From Prevotella sp. (GTDB lineage Bacteria > Bacteroidota > Bacteroidia > Bacteroidales > Bacteroidaceae), in contig JAIKWS010000023.1 in assembly GCA_024684515.1 (NCBI GenBank), positions 1 to 64,000 of the forward strand: a DNA stretch of 64,000 bases, given 5' to 3'. The notes below the pieces were generated by a model that had not been told where the DNA came from, ran no database searches, and saw nothing but the letters and a program-made list of their open reading frames with translations. The first letter of the stretch is position 1. Every line of letters starts with the position of its first letter. Positions 48,001 through 58,569 of the stretch are shown piece after piece. Both the position numbers and the translations under genes were made by a program.

Positions 48001-49875
48001 CTATCGTCTTATGATTTTCTTGCCATTTCTGATGATAATGCCTCGGTAGTTGTCGTCTACCCGTTGTCCTGACAGGTTGTAGCGCAAGCCGTTCCACTGC
48101 CACTTGTCAGCATAGGGAGCATCGATGCCCGAAGGCTCCGTGCATCTGAAGATAATCTTGTCGATGTTGCAATAGGGGCCGTCGATGGTGATGCGCAGCA
48201 CCTGCTTTCCCTTCTGGAGCTCCTGTCTGAGGTTGCCTTTGAACGACTTGTAGGTGTTCCAGTCGTCACAGGTCTTATCGACATTCACCTTGCACAGCGG
48301 TGTCAGGTTGCCATTGTCGACAAGAGCCAGAGAGAAGGCCGATCCGGTAGAGCCCGACGAGGCCACCACTTCGTAGCTATACTTGCCAGCCTGTGTCACC
48401 TCCACGGTGTATTCCAGCCATTCGCCAGCCACTGTATATCCGATGGCATAGCCGCCATTGCCACTGACGATGTCCACGCCACCGCTATCCTTGCGATAGG
48501 ACGAGGTGCCCTCGTTCTTCGTGTCGGAATCGTGGAAAGTCATGCCTTCGGCACCCTGGTCGAAGTCTTCTGCCTGCAGGGTGCCGGGCAATGTGACGGC
48601 CTTGAAGGGAGTACGGGGATTGTAGGCCGTGAAACCTCCAAGACGCTCATACTTTGTGCTGTCAGTAGCCACGACAACAGCTTTCAGTGTATGCTTACCC
48701 GTATATTCTGGTGTGTACTCAGTGGCATAGGGAGCCTCAGTCAGTGTGCAGAAATACTGGTTCTTCACATAGAGGTCAACGTGGTCGATGGTCTTCGTCT
48801 TCAGCCTTGCCCGCACCTCGATGGGTAGTGGCTCTCCCTTTGTTGCAGCCAGTGTGGCAGGCTTCACATAGACCGAGGCCTCCTTCACCATACCCGGGAA
48901 GGGGCTCTTGGCCTGTTTGGCCTTGTCAGTCTGCATATATTCCCTCAGCCAAGTCATGGCAGGACGGTCCTGTCCGTTCTTGATGAGTCCAGAGTTGTCC
49001 ACCCATGTCCGTCCGTGAATATATCCCCACAGTGTGATACCAGCACAGTAGTCAGCCTCCCAGATGACGGGAATCTGCTCTTTGTAGCGCTGCAGTTGCT
49101 CGCTGTCACTAGCCTTGTCGATATCATATTCCGTGCAGTACATGGGAATCTTCAGTGCGTTCTGTATCTCCTTCATTGCCGACTTGAAGGTGCTGATATT
49201 GATATCGTTAAGGTCGTGCGACTGGCATCCGTAGGCATCGATGGGTGCTCCGGCATCTCGTAGAGTTCGCACGAGGTCAATAAACTCGTTTTTCTGCCAT
49301 TGGAAGGTGTTGTAGTCGTTGTAAATGAGAATGGCATCCGGCCATCTCTCGTGTGCCATCTCGAAAGCCTTGACAATCCAGTCGTAGCCGGTTTTGCCAT
49401 CCCCTCCAAGGGCAGCCTTGTATGGTGCTGGCGCATGTCCTACGATGGCTTCGTTGACCACGTCTATGAGTTCCAGGTTGGGATAGTGCTTCTTCACGGC
49501 ATCCAGCCATTCCACGATGGCCTTGTATTGCTGTTCGGTAGAGAGATTGTCCATCCAGCTGGGATATTGCGATCCCCAGATGAGGCAGTGGAACTTGAAT
49601 GGGAAATGATGCTGCCTGGCATAGTTGGCAGCACGGTCCGATCCCCCCCAGTTGAAGGTTCCTCTCCGCTGACCCTCTATCGATGCCCATTTCGATTCGT
49701 TCTCAGCAGTAATCTGGTTCCACATCTCGTAGAACTTCTCATTACCATAGTCAACCTGATAGCTGGTGGTGATATTGCCAAGGAATTTGTCGGGATTGGT
49801 AGATAGTTGTGCCTTTGCGATGCTGGAAGCAGAAAGTGCCAATGCCAGTGCGATAGAAATCTGTTTGTAGCTCAT
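48001..49875 (-). CDS. GH10 endo-1,4-beta-xylanase with C-terminal carbohydrate-binding region
   Basis: LIDVVNEAIVGH acid/base and MYCTEYDID nucleophile motifs. C-terminal region CBM6-like by eye. Confidence 0.85.
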   Translation of the reverse strand: MSYKQISIALALALSASSIAKAQLSTNPDKFLGNITTSYQVDYGNEKFYEMWNQITAENESKWASIEGQRRGTFNWGGSDRAANYARQHHFPFKFHCLIWGSQYPSWMDNLSTEQQYKAIVEWLDAVKKHYPNLELIDVVNEAIVGHAPAPYKAALGGDGKTGYDWIVKAFEMAHERWPDAILIYNDYNTFQWQKNEFIDLVRTLRDAGAPIDAYGCQSHDLNDINISTFKSAMKEIQNALKIPMYCTEYDIDKASDSEQLQRYKEQIPVIWEADYCAGITLWGYIHGRTWVDNSGLIKNGQDRPAMTWLREYMQTDKAKQAKSPFPGMVKEASVYVKPATLAATKGEPLPIEVRARLKTKTIDHVDLYVKNQYFCTLTEAPYATEYTPEYTGKHTLKAVVVATDSTKYERLGGFTAYNPRTPFKAVTLPGTLQAEDFDQGAEGMTFHDSDTKNEGTSSYRKDSGGVDIVSGNGGYAIGYTVAGEWLEYTVEVTQAGKYSYEVVASSGSTGSAFSLALVDNGNLTPLCKVNVDKTCDDWNTYKSFKGNLRQELQKGKQVLRITIDGPYCNIDKIIFRCTEPSGIDAPYADKWQWNGLRYNLSGQRVDDNYRGIIIRNGKKIIRR

Positions 49876-49907
49876 AGGATGATGTTAGTTTCGTTTGAGC
49901 TGCAAAT

Positions 49908-50966
49908 TTAGCTATTATTTCTGGTTTTGGCTTTTCTGTATGTTTCAATAATGTGAAGAATTTCGTCAAGACACAGTTTTTGTGCCTTTTGCCGCAGGAA
50001 AAAGGCAGCTATGCGGTCGGCAATGTTCTGCCGGATATAGGGATAGTAGAATTTCAGTTCCATATTGTGGTAGTTGCCTTTTCGTCCGATAATGGGCATG
50101 ATATACTTTTCCTCATAGCCGTCAACGATCAGCAAGTGGCTGTCAGGGTCGCAGCGTACGGATAGCGTATCGTTCTGTCTGCTGCCATAATAGACGAAAG
50201 GTGTGCTGACGGTATCTGTGCGCCAGTTGACGGGGTTGATGCACAGCTGGTTGCCGGCACTGACGATAGGAATCTCGCAATCGGCCGACTTCACCGAGTT
50301 GAAGCAGATGGTGACCCCCGTGTCGGTAGCCCCTTGTGCCGGTTGCAGACGAGGTGTGCTGTTCATGTCGCTGGTGGTCACCCTGTAGCCAATGGTGTAG
50401 GCGGCAACCATTCTGCTGAACACACTATCTGGCATTTCCTTGATGATGTCGATCATGATATGTGCCCCCTGGCTGAATCCAGCTATGACGAAGGGCCGTC
50501 CGTGATTAAGGTGCTCGATGTAGTATTGCCAGCTACGCTTCACGTCGGCAATGGCCGGGGGAAGCCGCTGCAGTGCCAGTTCGATGCTGGTCCACGACTG
50601 CATGGATGCTTGGCGATAGTAAGGGGAATAGTAGTTGAAGCCACCAGAATAGAACGAATCCACGGCATGCATCTCCCGCAGCATGGCAAACCGCATCTCG
50701 TCATCGTAGGTGTCGGCATAATGGCACGTGTCACCCTTGCGCAGGTGATCACCTGTTTCGGTAGATATAATGTAGAAGATGTCGGCACTGGCCCCCCGCT
50801 CACGGGCATACCACTGGCAGGGATCTGAATAGTCTGGTTCGGGGGGAAGACTCCTGATGTCGCTATCGGCACTTGCGCTGGTTGTCTCGCGGCTGGTCCA
50901 CGACAGGAAGGTGGCTGTCATTGCCAGTCCTGCCAATATCATCGCAAAGGCTCCTGCTCTTCTCAT
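49908..50966 (-). CDS. DUF3089-like (alpha/beta hydrolase type) protein
   Basis: RPFVIAGFSQGAHIMIDII nucleophile-elbow-like motif; N-terminal membrane segment. Confidence 0.7.
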   Translation of the reverse strand: MRRAGAFAMILAGLAMTATFLSWTSRETTSASADSDIRSLPPEPDYSDPCQWYARERGASADIFYIISTETGDHLRKGDTCHYADTYDDEMRFAMLREMHAVDSFYSGGFNYYSPYYRQASMQSWTSIELALQRLPPAIADVKRSWQYYIEHLNHGRPFVIAGFSQGAHIMIDIIKEMPDSVFSRMVAAYTIGYRVTTSDMNSTPRLQPAQGATDTGVTICFNSVKSADCEIPIVSAGNQLCINPVNWRTDTVSTPFVYYGSRQNDTLSVRCDPDSHLLIVDGYEEKYIMPIIGRKGNYHNMELKFYYPYIRQNIADRIAAFFLRQKAQKLCLDEILHIIETYRKAKTRNNS

Positions 50967-50972
50967 CGGCTA

Positions 50973-51365
50973 CTACTTCATCAGCCACTTGCCCTGGTGC
51001 TCGACCATAGGCACTACTATCTCTTCCTTGGTGCCATCGCCATAGTTGAGCAGCAGGAATACCTGTATGACATGCAACGTGCTGTCGCTGATTGCCCTGG
51101 TGACCTGCAAGTTGCTGACTCCCTGGTGCTCGCGGTCTACTCTTTCCACATGCTGCCGGTAGTTCTCCAGCAACTGCTGGCGATAGCTGTCTGGCATCTG
51201 GTCGGCATGCAGCCGTCCGTCGAGGAACAGCTGGGGATGATTGCTGTAGAGGGCATCGTAACAAGTCCTGGCCACTGCGGCAGCTTTGTCCTCGTCGGTA
51301 AACTCCTTCCGATCCGAACAGGCCAAAGCCAGCAGTAGCAAGAGCATGTAGAGGATGCGTTTCAT
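50973..51365 (-). CDS. Small lipoprotein, hypothetical
   Basis: MKRILYMLLLLLALACSDRK lipoprotein signal. Confidence 0.65.
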   Translation of the reverse strand: MKRILYMLLLLLALACSDRKEFTDEDKAAAVARTCYDALYSNHPQLFLDGRLHADQMPDSYRQQLLENYRQHVERVDREHQGVSNLQVTRAISDSTLHVIQVFLLLNYGDGTKEEIVVPMVEHQGKWLMK

Positions 51366-51366
51366 G

Positions 51367-52680
51367 CTATTTCTGACGGATAAATACATTGATGGGTGTG
51401 CCCGTGAGCGTCCAGTTCTCGCGGATCTTGTTCTCCAGGAAGCGCTTATACGGCTCCTTCACATACTGAGGCAGATTGGCATAGAAGATAAACGTTGGTA
51501 TCTGTGTGTCGGGCACCTGACTCACATATTTTATCTTGATAAACTTGCCCTTGATGCTGGGAGGCGGTGTGGCTTCGATCAGTGGCAGCATCACCTCGTT
51601 GAGCTTGGTGGTTCCTATGCGCTGCTTGCGGTTGAGATATACCTGCTTGGCAGTCTCGAGCACCTTGAAGATACGCTGCTTGGTCAGTGCCGAAGCGAAG
51701 ATAATGGGGAAGTCGCGGAATGGAGCCATGCGATTGCGGATGGCATCCTCGAAGGTGTCGATGACCACCTGCGTCTTGTCTTCCACCAGGTCCCATTTGT
51801 TGACCACCACCACGAGCGACTTGTTGTTTTTCTGTATCAACTGGAAGATGTTCATATCCTGTGACTCGATGCCTCGTGTGGCATCAATCATAAGGATACA
51901 GACATCAGAATTCTCAATAGCACGGATGGATCGCATGACGGAATAGAACTCGAGGTCTTCCGTCACCTTGTTCTTACGACGGATACCTGCTGTGTCAACG
52001 AGATAGAAGTCGAATCCAAACTTGTCGTAGCGTGTGTAGATGCTGTCGCGAGTAGTGCCGGCAATATCCGTCACAATGTTGCGCTCTTCGCCAATGAAGG
52101 CATTGATAAGACTCGATTTGCCAGCATTGGGACGTCCTACCACCGCAAAGCGGGGTATGCCCTCCTCAAGTTGATCGTCGGCTTTCTCAGGCAGCATCTC
52201 CAGCACCTTGTCGAGCAGGTCGCCCGTGCCACTGCCTGTGGCTGCACTCACGCAGTAGGGGTCGCCCAGTCCAAGCTTGTAGAAATCGTACTGCCCGTAA
52301 AGGTCCTTGCCGTCATCGGCCTTGTTGGCTACCAGCAGCACAGGGATCTTGGTCCTCCGAAGTATCATGGCCACATCCTCGTCCCAGTCCGTGACACCAT
52401 TCTTGATGTCACAGAGAAAGAGCACCAAGTCAGCCTCTTCTGTTGCGATGATTACCTGTTTGCGGATTTCTTCTTCGAAGATGTCGTCGCTATTGACCAC
52501 CCATCCGCCTGTGTCCACCACACTGAATTCGCGGCCATTCCAGTCGCACTTGCCATACTGGCGGTCACGCGTGGTACCAGCCTCATCGCTGACAATGGCT
52601 TGCCTGCTCTTGGTGAGACGGTTGAAGAGTGTTGACTTGCCCACGTTGGGGCGGCCTACGATGGCTACAAGATTTCCCAT
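51367..52680 (-). CDS. der: Ribosome biogenesis GTPase Der
   Basis: Two GTPase domains: [15 protein letters not shown] and [15 protein letters not shown]. Confidence 0.95.
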   Translation of the reverse strand: MGNLVAIVGRPNVGKSTLFNRLTKSRQAIVSDEAGTTRDRQYGKCDWNGREFSVVDTGGWVVNSDDIFEEEIRKQVIIATEEADLVLFLCDIKNGVTDWDEDVAMILRRTKIPVLLVANKADDGKDLYGQYDFYKLGLGDPYCVSAATGSGTGDLLDKVLEMLPEKADDQLEEGIPRFAVVGRPNAGKSSLINAFIGEERNIVTDIAGTTRDSIYTRYDKFGFDFYLVDTAGIRRKNKVTEDLEFYSVMRSIRAIENSDVCILMIDATRGIESQDMNIFQLIQKNNKSLVVVVNKWDLVEDKTQVVIDTFEDAIRNRMAPFRDFPIIFASALTKQRIFKVLETAKQVYLNRKQRIGTTKLNEVMLPLIEATPPPSIKGKFIKIKYVSQVPDTQIPTFIFYANLPQYVKEPYKRFLENKIRENWTLTGTPINVFIRQK

Positions 52681-52849
52681 GTCTGTCGTCTTCTATAAAA
52701 TTCGTAACTACTGATTGCGACTGCAAAGGTAGTCATTTTTCTTCGTATTATGGCTGTTAGGCGGAAAAAAATATTGTTTTTCAATAAAAAGGAGGTGAAG
52801 AAACGTAAAAGGTAGCCATGAATAGCTCCCCCCGTTTTCATGTTCCGTT

Positions 52850-52998
52850 AGCTCACTCATAGTGGGATTACGGCTCACTCATAGCGAGATTACGGCTCAC
52901 TCATAGCGAGATTACGGCTCACTCATAGCGGGATTACGGCTCACTCATAGTGGGATTACGGCTCACTCATAGTGGGATTACGGCTCACTCGTAGTGGG
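52850..52998. repeat. 22-bp tandem repeat array, 7 units
   Basis: ggctcactcatag[t/c]g[g/a]gattac units starting at about 52850, 52872, 52894, 52916, 52938, 52960, 52982. Confidence 0.9.
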
Positions 52999-53057
52999 CA
53001 GCTATGGTTGTACCGTTTGCGATTGCAAGGAGAGGGCAGTTGCTGACCACCTGTCGT

Positions 53058-53708
53058 CTACAGGCTATCTACGAAAGTGCGTGTGAGCTGAAACGACTGA
53101 GCCGCAACCTTTTGCCAGAAGTCGTGATATTGTGAGGCGTTGTTGTCACCCAAGGGCATATCGCTGACTACCCTGAAGGAAATGAAAGGTACACGAGCAA
53201 GATAGCATGTATGGGCAATGGCTGCCGATTCCATATCCACAGCCCTTGCATCAGGAAATTTGTCCACGATGCTGCGCATCTTCTCTTTGGAGTCAACAAA
53301 CCAGTCGCCAGTGACAATCAGCCCGGCATGCAGCTTAGACCCCGATGCCTCTGGCGATAGCTGGAGTGCCTTCGCCAGTAGATATGGATCGGCCGCGAAA
53401 CGTGCAGGAAGGCCTTGTATCTGACCATAGATAGTGCTATTGTCGATAGCAGTACCACAGTAGACATCGTGATATGCCAGTTCACTACTTACCACCACAT
53501 CTCTAATCGCAATCTCGTCACCATGGCCTCCGGCACAACCACTGGAGATGATACAGTCGGGATGGTAGTCGCTGATGATACGTTGCACACCAAGAGCAGC
53601 ATTAACCTTGCCGATGCCGCACTTCTCCACGATGACCTGACTGTCTTCGAAAACCTGACGAAGCTGTTGCAGCTCCTTATCCATTGCCACTACGATTCCT
53701 ATTTTCAT
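53058..53708 (-). CDS. mtnN: 5'-methylthioadenosine/S-adenosylhomocysteine nucleosidase
   Basis: MKIGIVVAMDKELQQL, AVDMESAAIAHTCYLARVPFISFRVVSD signatures. Confidence 0.88.
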   Translation of the reverse strand: MKIGIVVAMDKELQQLRQVFEDSQVIVEKCGIGKVNAALGVQRIISDYHPDCIISSGCAGGHGDEIAIRDVVVSSELAYHDVYCGTAIDNSTIYGQIQGLPARFAADPYLLAKALQLSPEASGSKLHAGLIVTGDWFVDSKEKMRSIVDKFPDARAVDMESAAIAHTCYLARVPFISFRVVSDMPLGDNNASQYHDFWQKVAAQSFQLTRTFVDSL

Positions 53709-53713
53709 TGTCG

Positions 53714-54019
53714 TTATGCTTTGATTTTACTTTCTGATGGCCCTGTAACGGTTTCGGCAGTTGCAGCAATGGCTGTAGTAGGCTCGGCAGTTGCAGCAAT
53801 GGCTGTAGTAGGCTTGGCAGTTGTGCCAAGGGGCTTACTAGTAACGGCGGTAGCTTCATCAGCGACCTCTTCCTTGGCATCGCCGTTGAATGATTTCTGA
53901 AAGGAGTTCCAGTCCTGGAAGCCAGCCAATAGCGACAGACGATCGAGGGTCTTGCGACTAGGCTTGCGCAGCACTTCCTTTTCAACAGCCTCTAACAATC
54001 GTTTTAGTTTCTTTTCCAT
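53714..54019 (-). CDS. Hypothetical protein with tandem 11-aa repeat tail
   Basis: DWNSFQKSF N-terminal half; C-term AKPTTAIAATAEPTTAIAATAE; start overlaps the adjacent glycosyltransferase stop. Confidence 0.6.
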   Translation of the reverse strand: MEKKLKRLLEAVEKEVLRKPSRKTLDRLSLLAGFQDWNSFQKSFNGDAKEEVADEATAVTSKPLGTTAKPTTAIAATAEPTTAIAATAETVTGPSESKIKA

Positions 54020-55167
54020 TATAATAAACTATGGTATAACTCGTCAAAACGTCTGGCAGCATCTGTATTCTCGAAGCGGCGTATGTACTCCTGGCTCCGT
54101 GCGATACGCTGTTCCCGTCCTGGGGAGCCATAAAGCATCTGGCTGATAGCGTGTGCCATCGCCTGCTCATCGTCGGGATCGACATACAGGTTGTCCGGAC
54201 CACCAGCCTCTTCCAGACACGACCCCGTACAAGCCACCACGGGCAGTCCCTGGCTTATCGCCTCTATGATAGGGATGCCAAAGCCCTCGTAACGAGAAGG
54301 GTAGACGAAACAATCGGCCATGCGATAGAGCGATGGCAAGTCCTCGTCGGGCACGCCATGCAGGATCTGTACACGGGATGTCAAGCGATGCTCGAGCAGA
54401 TATTCACGAATGAAATCACTATATGCAGTCGGCTTTCCAACAATGACGAGCGACACATCGTCGGGCAGATGATGGAGAGCCCGTACTGCCAGTAGTGCAT
54501 TCTTACGCTCTTCTATCGAGCCAACAGAGAGAATGTAGCGGTCGGGCAGCTCGTAGCTCTCACGCACCTTCCACATCTGCCAGGGGCGAGGCACTTCGGT
54601 GAAACGGGGTGCACAGCTCTGATAGATGACGTCGATGCGCGAAGCATCCACCTCTCCATACTCACAGATATCACGACGTGTACATTCGCTGATGGCCACA
54701 ATGCGATCGGCCTCTTTCAGCGTCTGTTGAAACTTACGGGTATAGAGTTTCACGTCAACCTTCTTGTAGTATTCCGGGTGTCGGAGAAAAATCAAGTCGT
54801 GGATAGTGACTACCGAACGGATGCCACTTGAGGAGATTCCCTTTGGCAGTTCTCCCGTCAGCCCGTGATAGAGCTGCACATCATCGTGCACTAGTTGTCT
54901 GACGATGCCTCCCGATCGCCACAATGCCTTTCCCAGCGACGTGTGGGCAAAATGCGGAAAACAAAAGGTAACGTTGGGCCGCCCCACGATTTGTGAGCGC
55001 AGATGCGTCACACCGCCATCGGGTGCATAGAGCCTGAGGTCGAAATCATCTAGTGCTGCCAAATCGTTGACTAGCGTTCGACCGTAATTGCCCAGACCAG
55101 TTCCGTTGCGCACAATGCGCTTTGCATCGAAACCAATAATCATCCTTCCTGCCATAATTGGCTGCAA
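54019..55167 (-). CDS. Glycosyltransferase family 4 (GT-B)
   Basis: YILSVGSIEERKNALLAVRAL, YPSRYEGFGIPIIEAISQGLPVVA. True start may be 55140 (MIIGFDAKR). Confidence 0.85.
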   Translation of the reverse strand: MQPIMAGRMIIGFDAKRIVRNGTGLGNYGRTLVNDLAALDDFDLRLYAPDGGVTHLRSQIVGRPNVTFCFPHFAHTSLGKALWRSGGIVRQLVHDDVQLYHGLTGELPKGISSSGIRSVVTIHDLIFLRHPEYYKKVDVKLYTRKFQQTLKEADRIVAISECTRRDICEYGEVDASRIDVIYQSCAPRFTEVPRPWQMWKVRESYELPDRYILSVGSIEERKNALLAVRALHHLPDDVSLVIVGKPTAYSDFIREYLLEHRLTSRVQILHGVPDEDLPSLYRMADCFVYPSRYEGFGIPIIEAISQGLPVVACTGSCLEEAGGPDNLYVDPDDEQAMAHAISQMLYGSPGREQRIARSQEYIRRFENTDAARRFDELYHSLL

Positions 55168-55272
55168 AGATAACTAATTTTAGGCAAAACGACCGTTCTT
55201 TAACTCCCTTTAACTCCTTTAACGACTCTAACTCCTTAAAAAGTTGTACCTTTGCAGCAAAATTGAAATAAA

Positions 55273-56319
55273 ATGCAGAATTCATTAAATTATCTGGATA
55301 GAAATGAGTTCAATTTCGAACCCAGCGAGAAGGTGGTTAATGCCATTCGCAACTTCGACCCTAAGACCCTGTGCTTCTACACCCGTATCTATGATCAGGG
55401 CAAGAAAAGCGTTATCAGCGTCAAACTGAGCGAGATCTATGGTGTGCCGGAAGAGCAGGTGCTACTGGCCTACGGAGGCGAGGACATCCTGAAGAATGCC
55501 ATCCACTACTATCTGATGAAAGGTGATAACAAAAAGATCCTGATTCCCGAGTTTTCGTGGTGGTACTACAACAAGGTGGCCAGCGAGTGCTACGGCACCT
55601 TCGAGATGTATCCCTTGCATGAACAAGACGATACCTTTGCCTACGATGTTGACGAGGTCATCGAATATACTAACCGCATTCATCCCCGCATGCTGCTCCT
55701 GGCATCGCCCAACAATCCTACTGGCAACTGTCTGTCGCCAGAGGAGATAGGACGTATCATGGAGCATATCCCCGACGACACGATGGTGCTGATTGACGAG
55801 GCTTATGCCAGTTTCATCACTACCGACACCGATTATATTGCCCCGCTGGTGAACAAGTACAAGAACCTGATTATCTCACGCACACTTTCGAAGTTCTACG
55901 GGCTGCCAGGCCTGCGCTGTGGCTTTGGCTTCATTGGTGCCGGCCACGACCACTTCGTGAGCTATATCAACAAGTACCTGGGCTACAACCGTTTCTCAGA
56001 AGCAGTGGCACTGGCTGCACTCGATAGCGACGACCACTATCGCCAGGTGGCCAACGATATGGAGTGGGGACGACAGCTCTATAAGCGCGAACTGGGACAG
56101 CTGCCTGGTTTCAAGGTGTATAAATCGGTGGCCAATTTCATTCTCATCAAGTATCCACTTGCCATCAAGGAGGAGCTGCAGAAGGCATTGGCTGCTGAGA
56201 ACTACAAGATCAAGTTCATGACTGACAAGGGGCTGGAATCGTGCGTGCGTATTACACTGGGACGCAAGGAACAGACACAGGCCGTGTGTGACACCATTCT
56301 CAAGGTGATAAACAAATAG
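55273..56319 (+). CDS. HisC/CobD-like PLP-dependent aminotransferase
   Basis: ASPNNPTGNCLSPEEI, LIDEAYASF, SRTLSKFYGLPGLRCGF. Confidence 0.85.
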   Translation: MQNSLNYLDRNEFNFEPSEKVVNAIRNFDPKTLCFYTRIYDQGKKSVISVKLSEIYGVPEEQVLLAYGGEDILKNAIHYYLMKGDNKKILIPEFSWWYYNKVASECYGTFEMYPLHEQDDTFAYDVDEVIEYTNRIHPRMLLLASPNNPTGNCLSPEEIGRIMEHIPDDTMVLIDEAYASFITTDTDYIAPLVNKYKNLIISRTLSKFYGLPGLRCGFGFIGAGHDHFVSYINKYLGYNRFSEAVALAALDSDDHYRQVANDMEWGRQLYKRELGQLPGFKVYKSVANFILIKYPLAIKEELQKALAAENYKIKFMTDKGLESCVRITLGRKEQTQAVCDTILKVINK

Positions 56320-56320
56320 G

Positions 56321-57049
56321 ATGATGATAGGCGTAATTCTTGCTGCAGGCATGGCCAAACGGCTGCGCCCCCTTACAGACCAAAAGCCCAAGTGCCTGCT
56401 GGAGGTGCGGGACAAGACACTGTTGCAGCGTACGGTAGATGCCCAGCTGGCTACAGGCATTAGCGAGCTTGTGGTAGTCACTGGCTATCGTGGCGAGATG
56501 ATTCGTGAATTCCTCTATGCACATTATCCACAGCTCACTATCCATTTCATCGACAATCCCGACTACGAACACAACAACAATATCTACTCGCTGTGGCTGG
56601 CAGGACAAGTGGTAAGAGGCAAGAGCTTCCTGCTCATGGACAGCGACATACTCTGCGACCCTGCCACTGTCACGCTAATAGGCTCGCAACCCGACTCCGT
56701 GCTCGCCCTGAACCGTCATGAGTTAGGAGAAGAAGAAATGAAAGTGGTGGTTGATGACAAGATGAATATCGTAGAGATCAGCAAGACCTGCCAACCTAAG
56801 GATGCGCTTGGAGAGAGCGTAGGCATAGAGAAAATGAATGCCGACTACTCAGCAGCACTCTTCAAGGAACTTGACCTGATGATAGAGCAGGAGGGACTTA
56901 TCGATATCTTCTACGAACGAGCCTTCGAACGACTCATCCCCCAGGGGCATACTTTCAGGGTGATTGACACTACCAACCTCTTCAGTTACGAGCTCGACAC
57001 CCCCGACGATTATTACCACGCCCAGGAACTATGGCCAACTACGATGTAG
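56321..57049 (+). CDS. LicC-like CTP:phosphocholine/phosphoethanolamine cytidylyltransferase-type nucleotidyltransferase
   Basis: GVILAAGMAKRLRPLTDQKPKCLLEVRDKTLLQRT; followed by licD. Confidence 0.82.
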   Translation: MMIGVILAAGMAKRLRPLTDQKPKCLLEVRDKTLLQRTVDAQLATGISELVVVTGYRGEMIREFLYAHYPQLTIHFIDNPDYEHNNNIYSLWLAGQVVRGKSFLLMDSDILCDPATVTLIGSQPDSVLALNRHELGEEEMKVVVDDKMNIVEISKTCQPKDALGESVGIEKMNADYSAALFKELDLMIEQEGLIDIFYERAFERLIPQGHTFRVIDTTNLFSYELDTPDDYYHAQELWPTTM

Positions 57050-57843
57050 ACAAACTGCATCAGCGCATATTGCGCATTCTGATGGCGGTAGATGATTGCT
57101 GTCAGCAGCACCATCTACATTATTATATATGGGCAGGCACGATGATAGGAGCCGTGCGCCACAAGGGCTTTATCCCCTGGGACGACGATATAGACATCGC
57201 GATGCCCCGTCCCGACTACGAACAGCTGATCAGTCATGCTGCGGAATGGCTGTCGCAGCCTTTTGAGTTCGTATGTGCCGAGACCGATACCAGCTATCCA
57301 CTACCCTTCGGAAAGGTTCAGGATGCCTCTACCACACTGGTAGAGCGCATACACCTTCACTATCTTGGTGGCATCTATATCGATGTCTTCCCTATCGACG
57401 GCGTTCCTTCCAACGCTTTTCTCCGCAAGTGGCATTTTGCCCGCTATGAATATTGGAAGCGTGTGCTCTATCTTATTCACCGCGATCCCTACAAGCATGG
57501 TCATGGTCCCTCTTCGTGGGCTCCCCTGCTCTGTAGGAAAGTATACTCGATGAAAGGGGTACAGGCAAAGATCAGGAAGCTGTTGCTGAAATACGACTAT
57601 GCCAGCGCCACCCTCGTTGGCGACTACGATGATGGCTCACGAGGGGCGATGGCGAAATCTATTCTGGGCACTCCTACACCTTACGCGTTTGAAGGGGAAC
57701 AGGTGCTGGGTGTAGAGCAATACGATGTCTATCTCAGCCAGAAGTACGGTGACTATATGACCATCCCCGATGGCAATCACCAGCGACAGCATAACTTCCA
57801 TGTGCTCGATTTCGAACAGTCATATCGTCATTACCAAGCATGA
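57031..57843 (+). CDS. LicD family phosphotransferase (copy 1)
   Basis: YIWAGTMIGAVRHKGFIPWDDDIDIAMPRPDYEQL. Confidence 0.88.
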   Translation: MANYDVDKLHQRILRILMAVDDCCQQHHLHYYIWAGTMIGAVRHKGFIPWDDDIDIAMPRPDYEQLISHAAEWLSQPFEFVCAETDTSYPLPFGKVQDASTTLVERIHLHYLGGIYIDVFPIDGVPSNAFLRKWHFARYEYWKRVLYLIHRDPYKHGHGPSSWAPLLCRKVYSMKGVQAKIRKLLLKYDYASATLVGDYDDGSRGAMAKSILGTPTPYAFEGEQVLGVEQYDVYLSQKYGDYMTIPDGNHQRQHNFHVLDFEQSYRHYQA

Positions 57844-58562
57844 AAGTCGTCATAGACCCTTCTTTCAGTTCACAGACCGACTACATCAGTCAGATTCCCA
57901 GCATGTTGCAGCGTGGTGAGGGGGAGGTGGTATACGACAAGCGCAACCGTGTGGTACGCTTCCGCCACGATGGACTGTCGATGATGGTCAAACGTTTCAA
58001 GCGCGTCAACTTCATACAGCAAATCGCCTATACCTTCTTTAATAAGAGCAAGGCGGAGCGAGCCTTCCTTTTTGCCGAGACGTATCGACAGCGGGGGATA
58101 GACACACCACAGCGGGTGGCCTATATGGAGCAAAGCTGTTGTGGGCTATTCTCCGTGGGATTCTTTATCAGCCTCGAGGCCAAGGGGACAGAGACTCATT
58201 TGTTGCTACGCGAAGTCCAGGATTTCTCCCATGACCTGGCGGATGCAGTAGCCCGACAGGTCATACTGATGCACAGTCGCGGCATCCTTCATGGCGACTT
58301 GAACCTCTCCAATTTCCTGTGTCAGGAGACGCCAGAGGGTTATCATTTCACCATGATAGACATCAACAGGTCGCATTTCACCGATGGGTGGCCAGGGGAC
58401 GACCAGTGTATGGAGAACCTGGTACGGCTGACACATCGTCGTGACCTTTATGAATACTTGGTACGCAGTTATGCCCGCCAGCGGGGATGGAGCGAGGAAA
58501 CGACGGCACAGCAGGCATTACTATTGTTAGACCGGTTTGAGAACAAACGATTCAAATTATAA
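57840..58562 (+). CDS. LPS core/RIO-like kinase (InaA/KdkA-type)
   Basis: HSRGILHGDLNLSNFLC catalytic loop and TMIDINRSHF. Confidence 0.75.
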   Translation: MKVVIDPSFSSQTDYISQIPSMLQRGEGEVVYDKRNRVVRFRHDGLSMMVKRFKRVNFIQQIAYTFFNKSKAERAFLFAETYRQRGIDTPQRVAYMEQSCCGLFSVGFFISLEAKGTETHLLLREVQDFSHDLADAVARQVILMHSRGILHGDLNLSNFLCQETPEGYHFTMIDINRSHFTDGWPGDDQCMENLVRLTHRRDLYEYLVRSYARQRGWSEETTAQQALLLLDRFENKRFKL

Positions 58563-58569
58563 AATAGCT

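Noticed and set aside
52850-52998. CRISPR array
   Set aside because: Units are contiguous 22-bp tandem repeats without spacers; no cas genes nearby. The same applies to 12604-12704 and 18142-18343.
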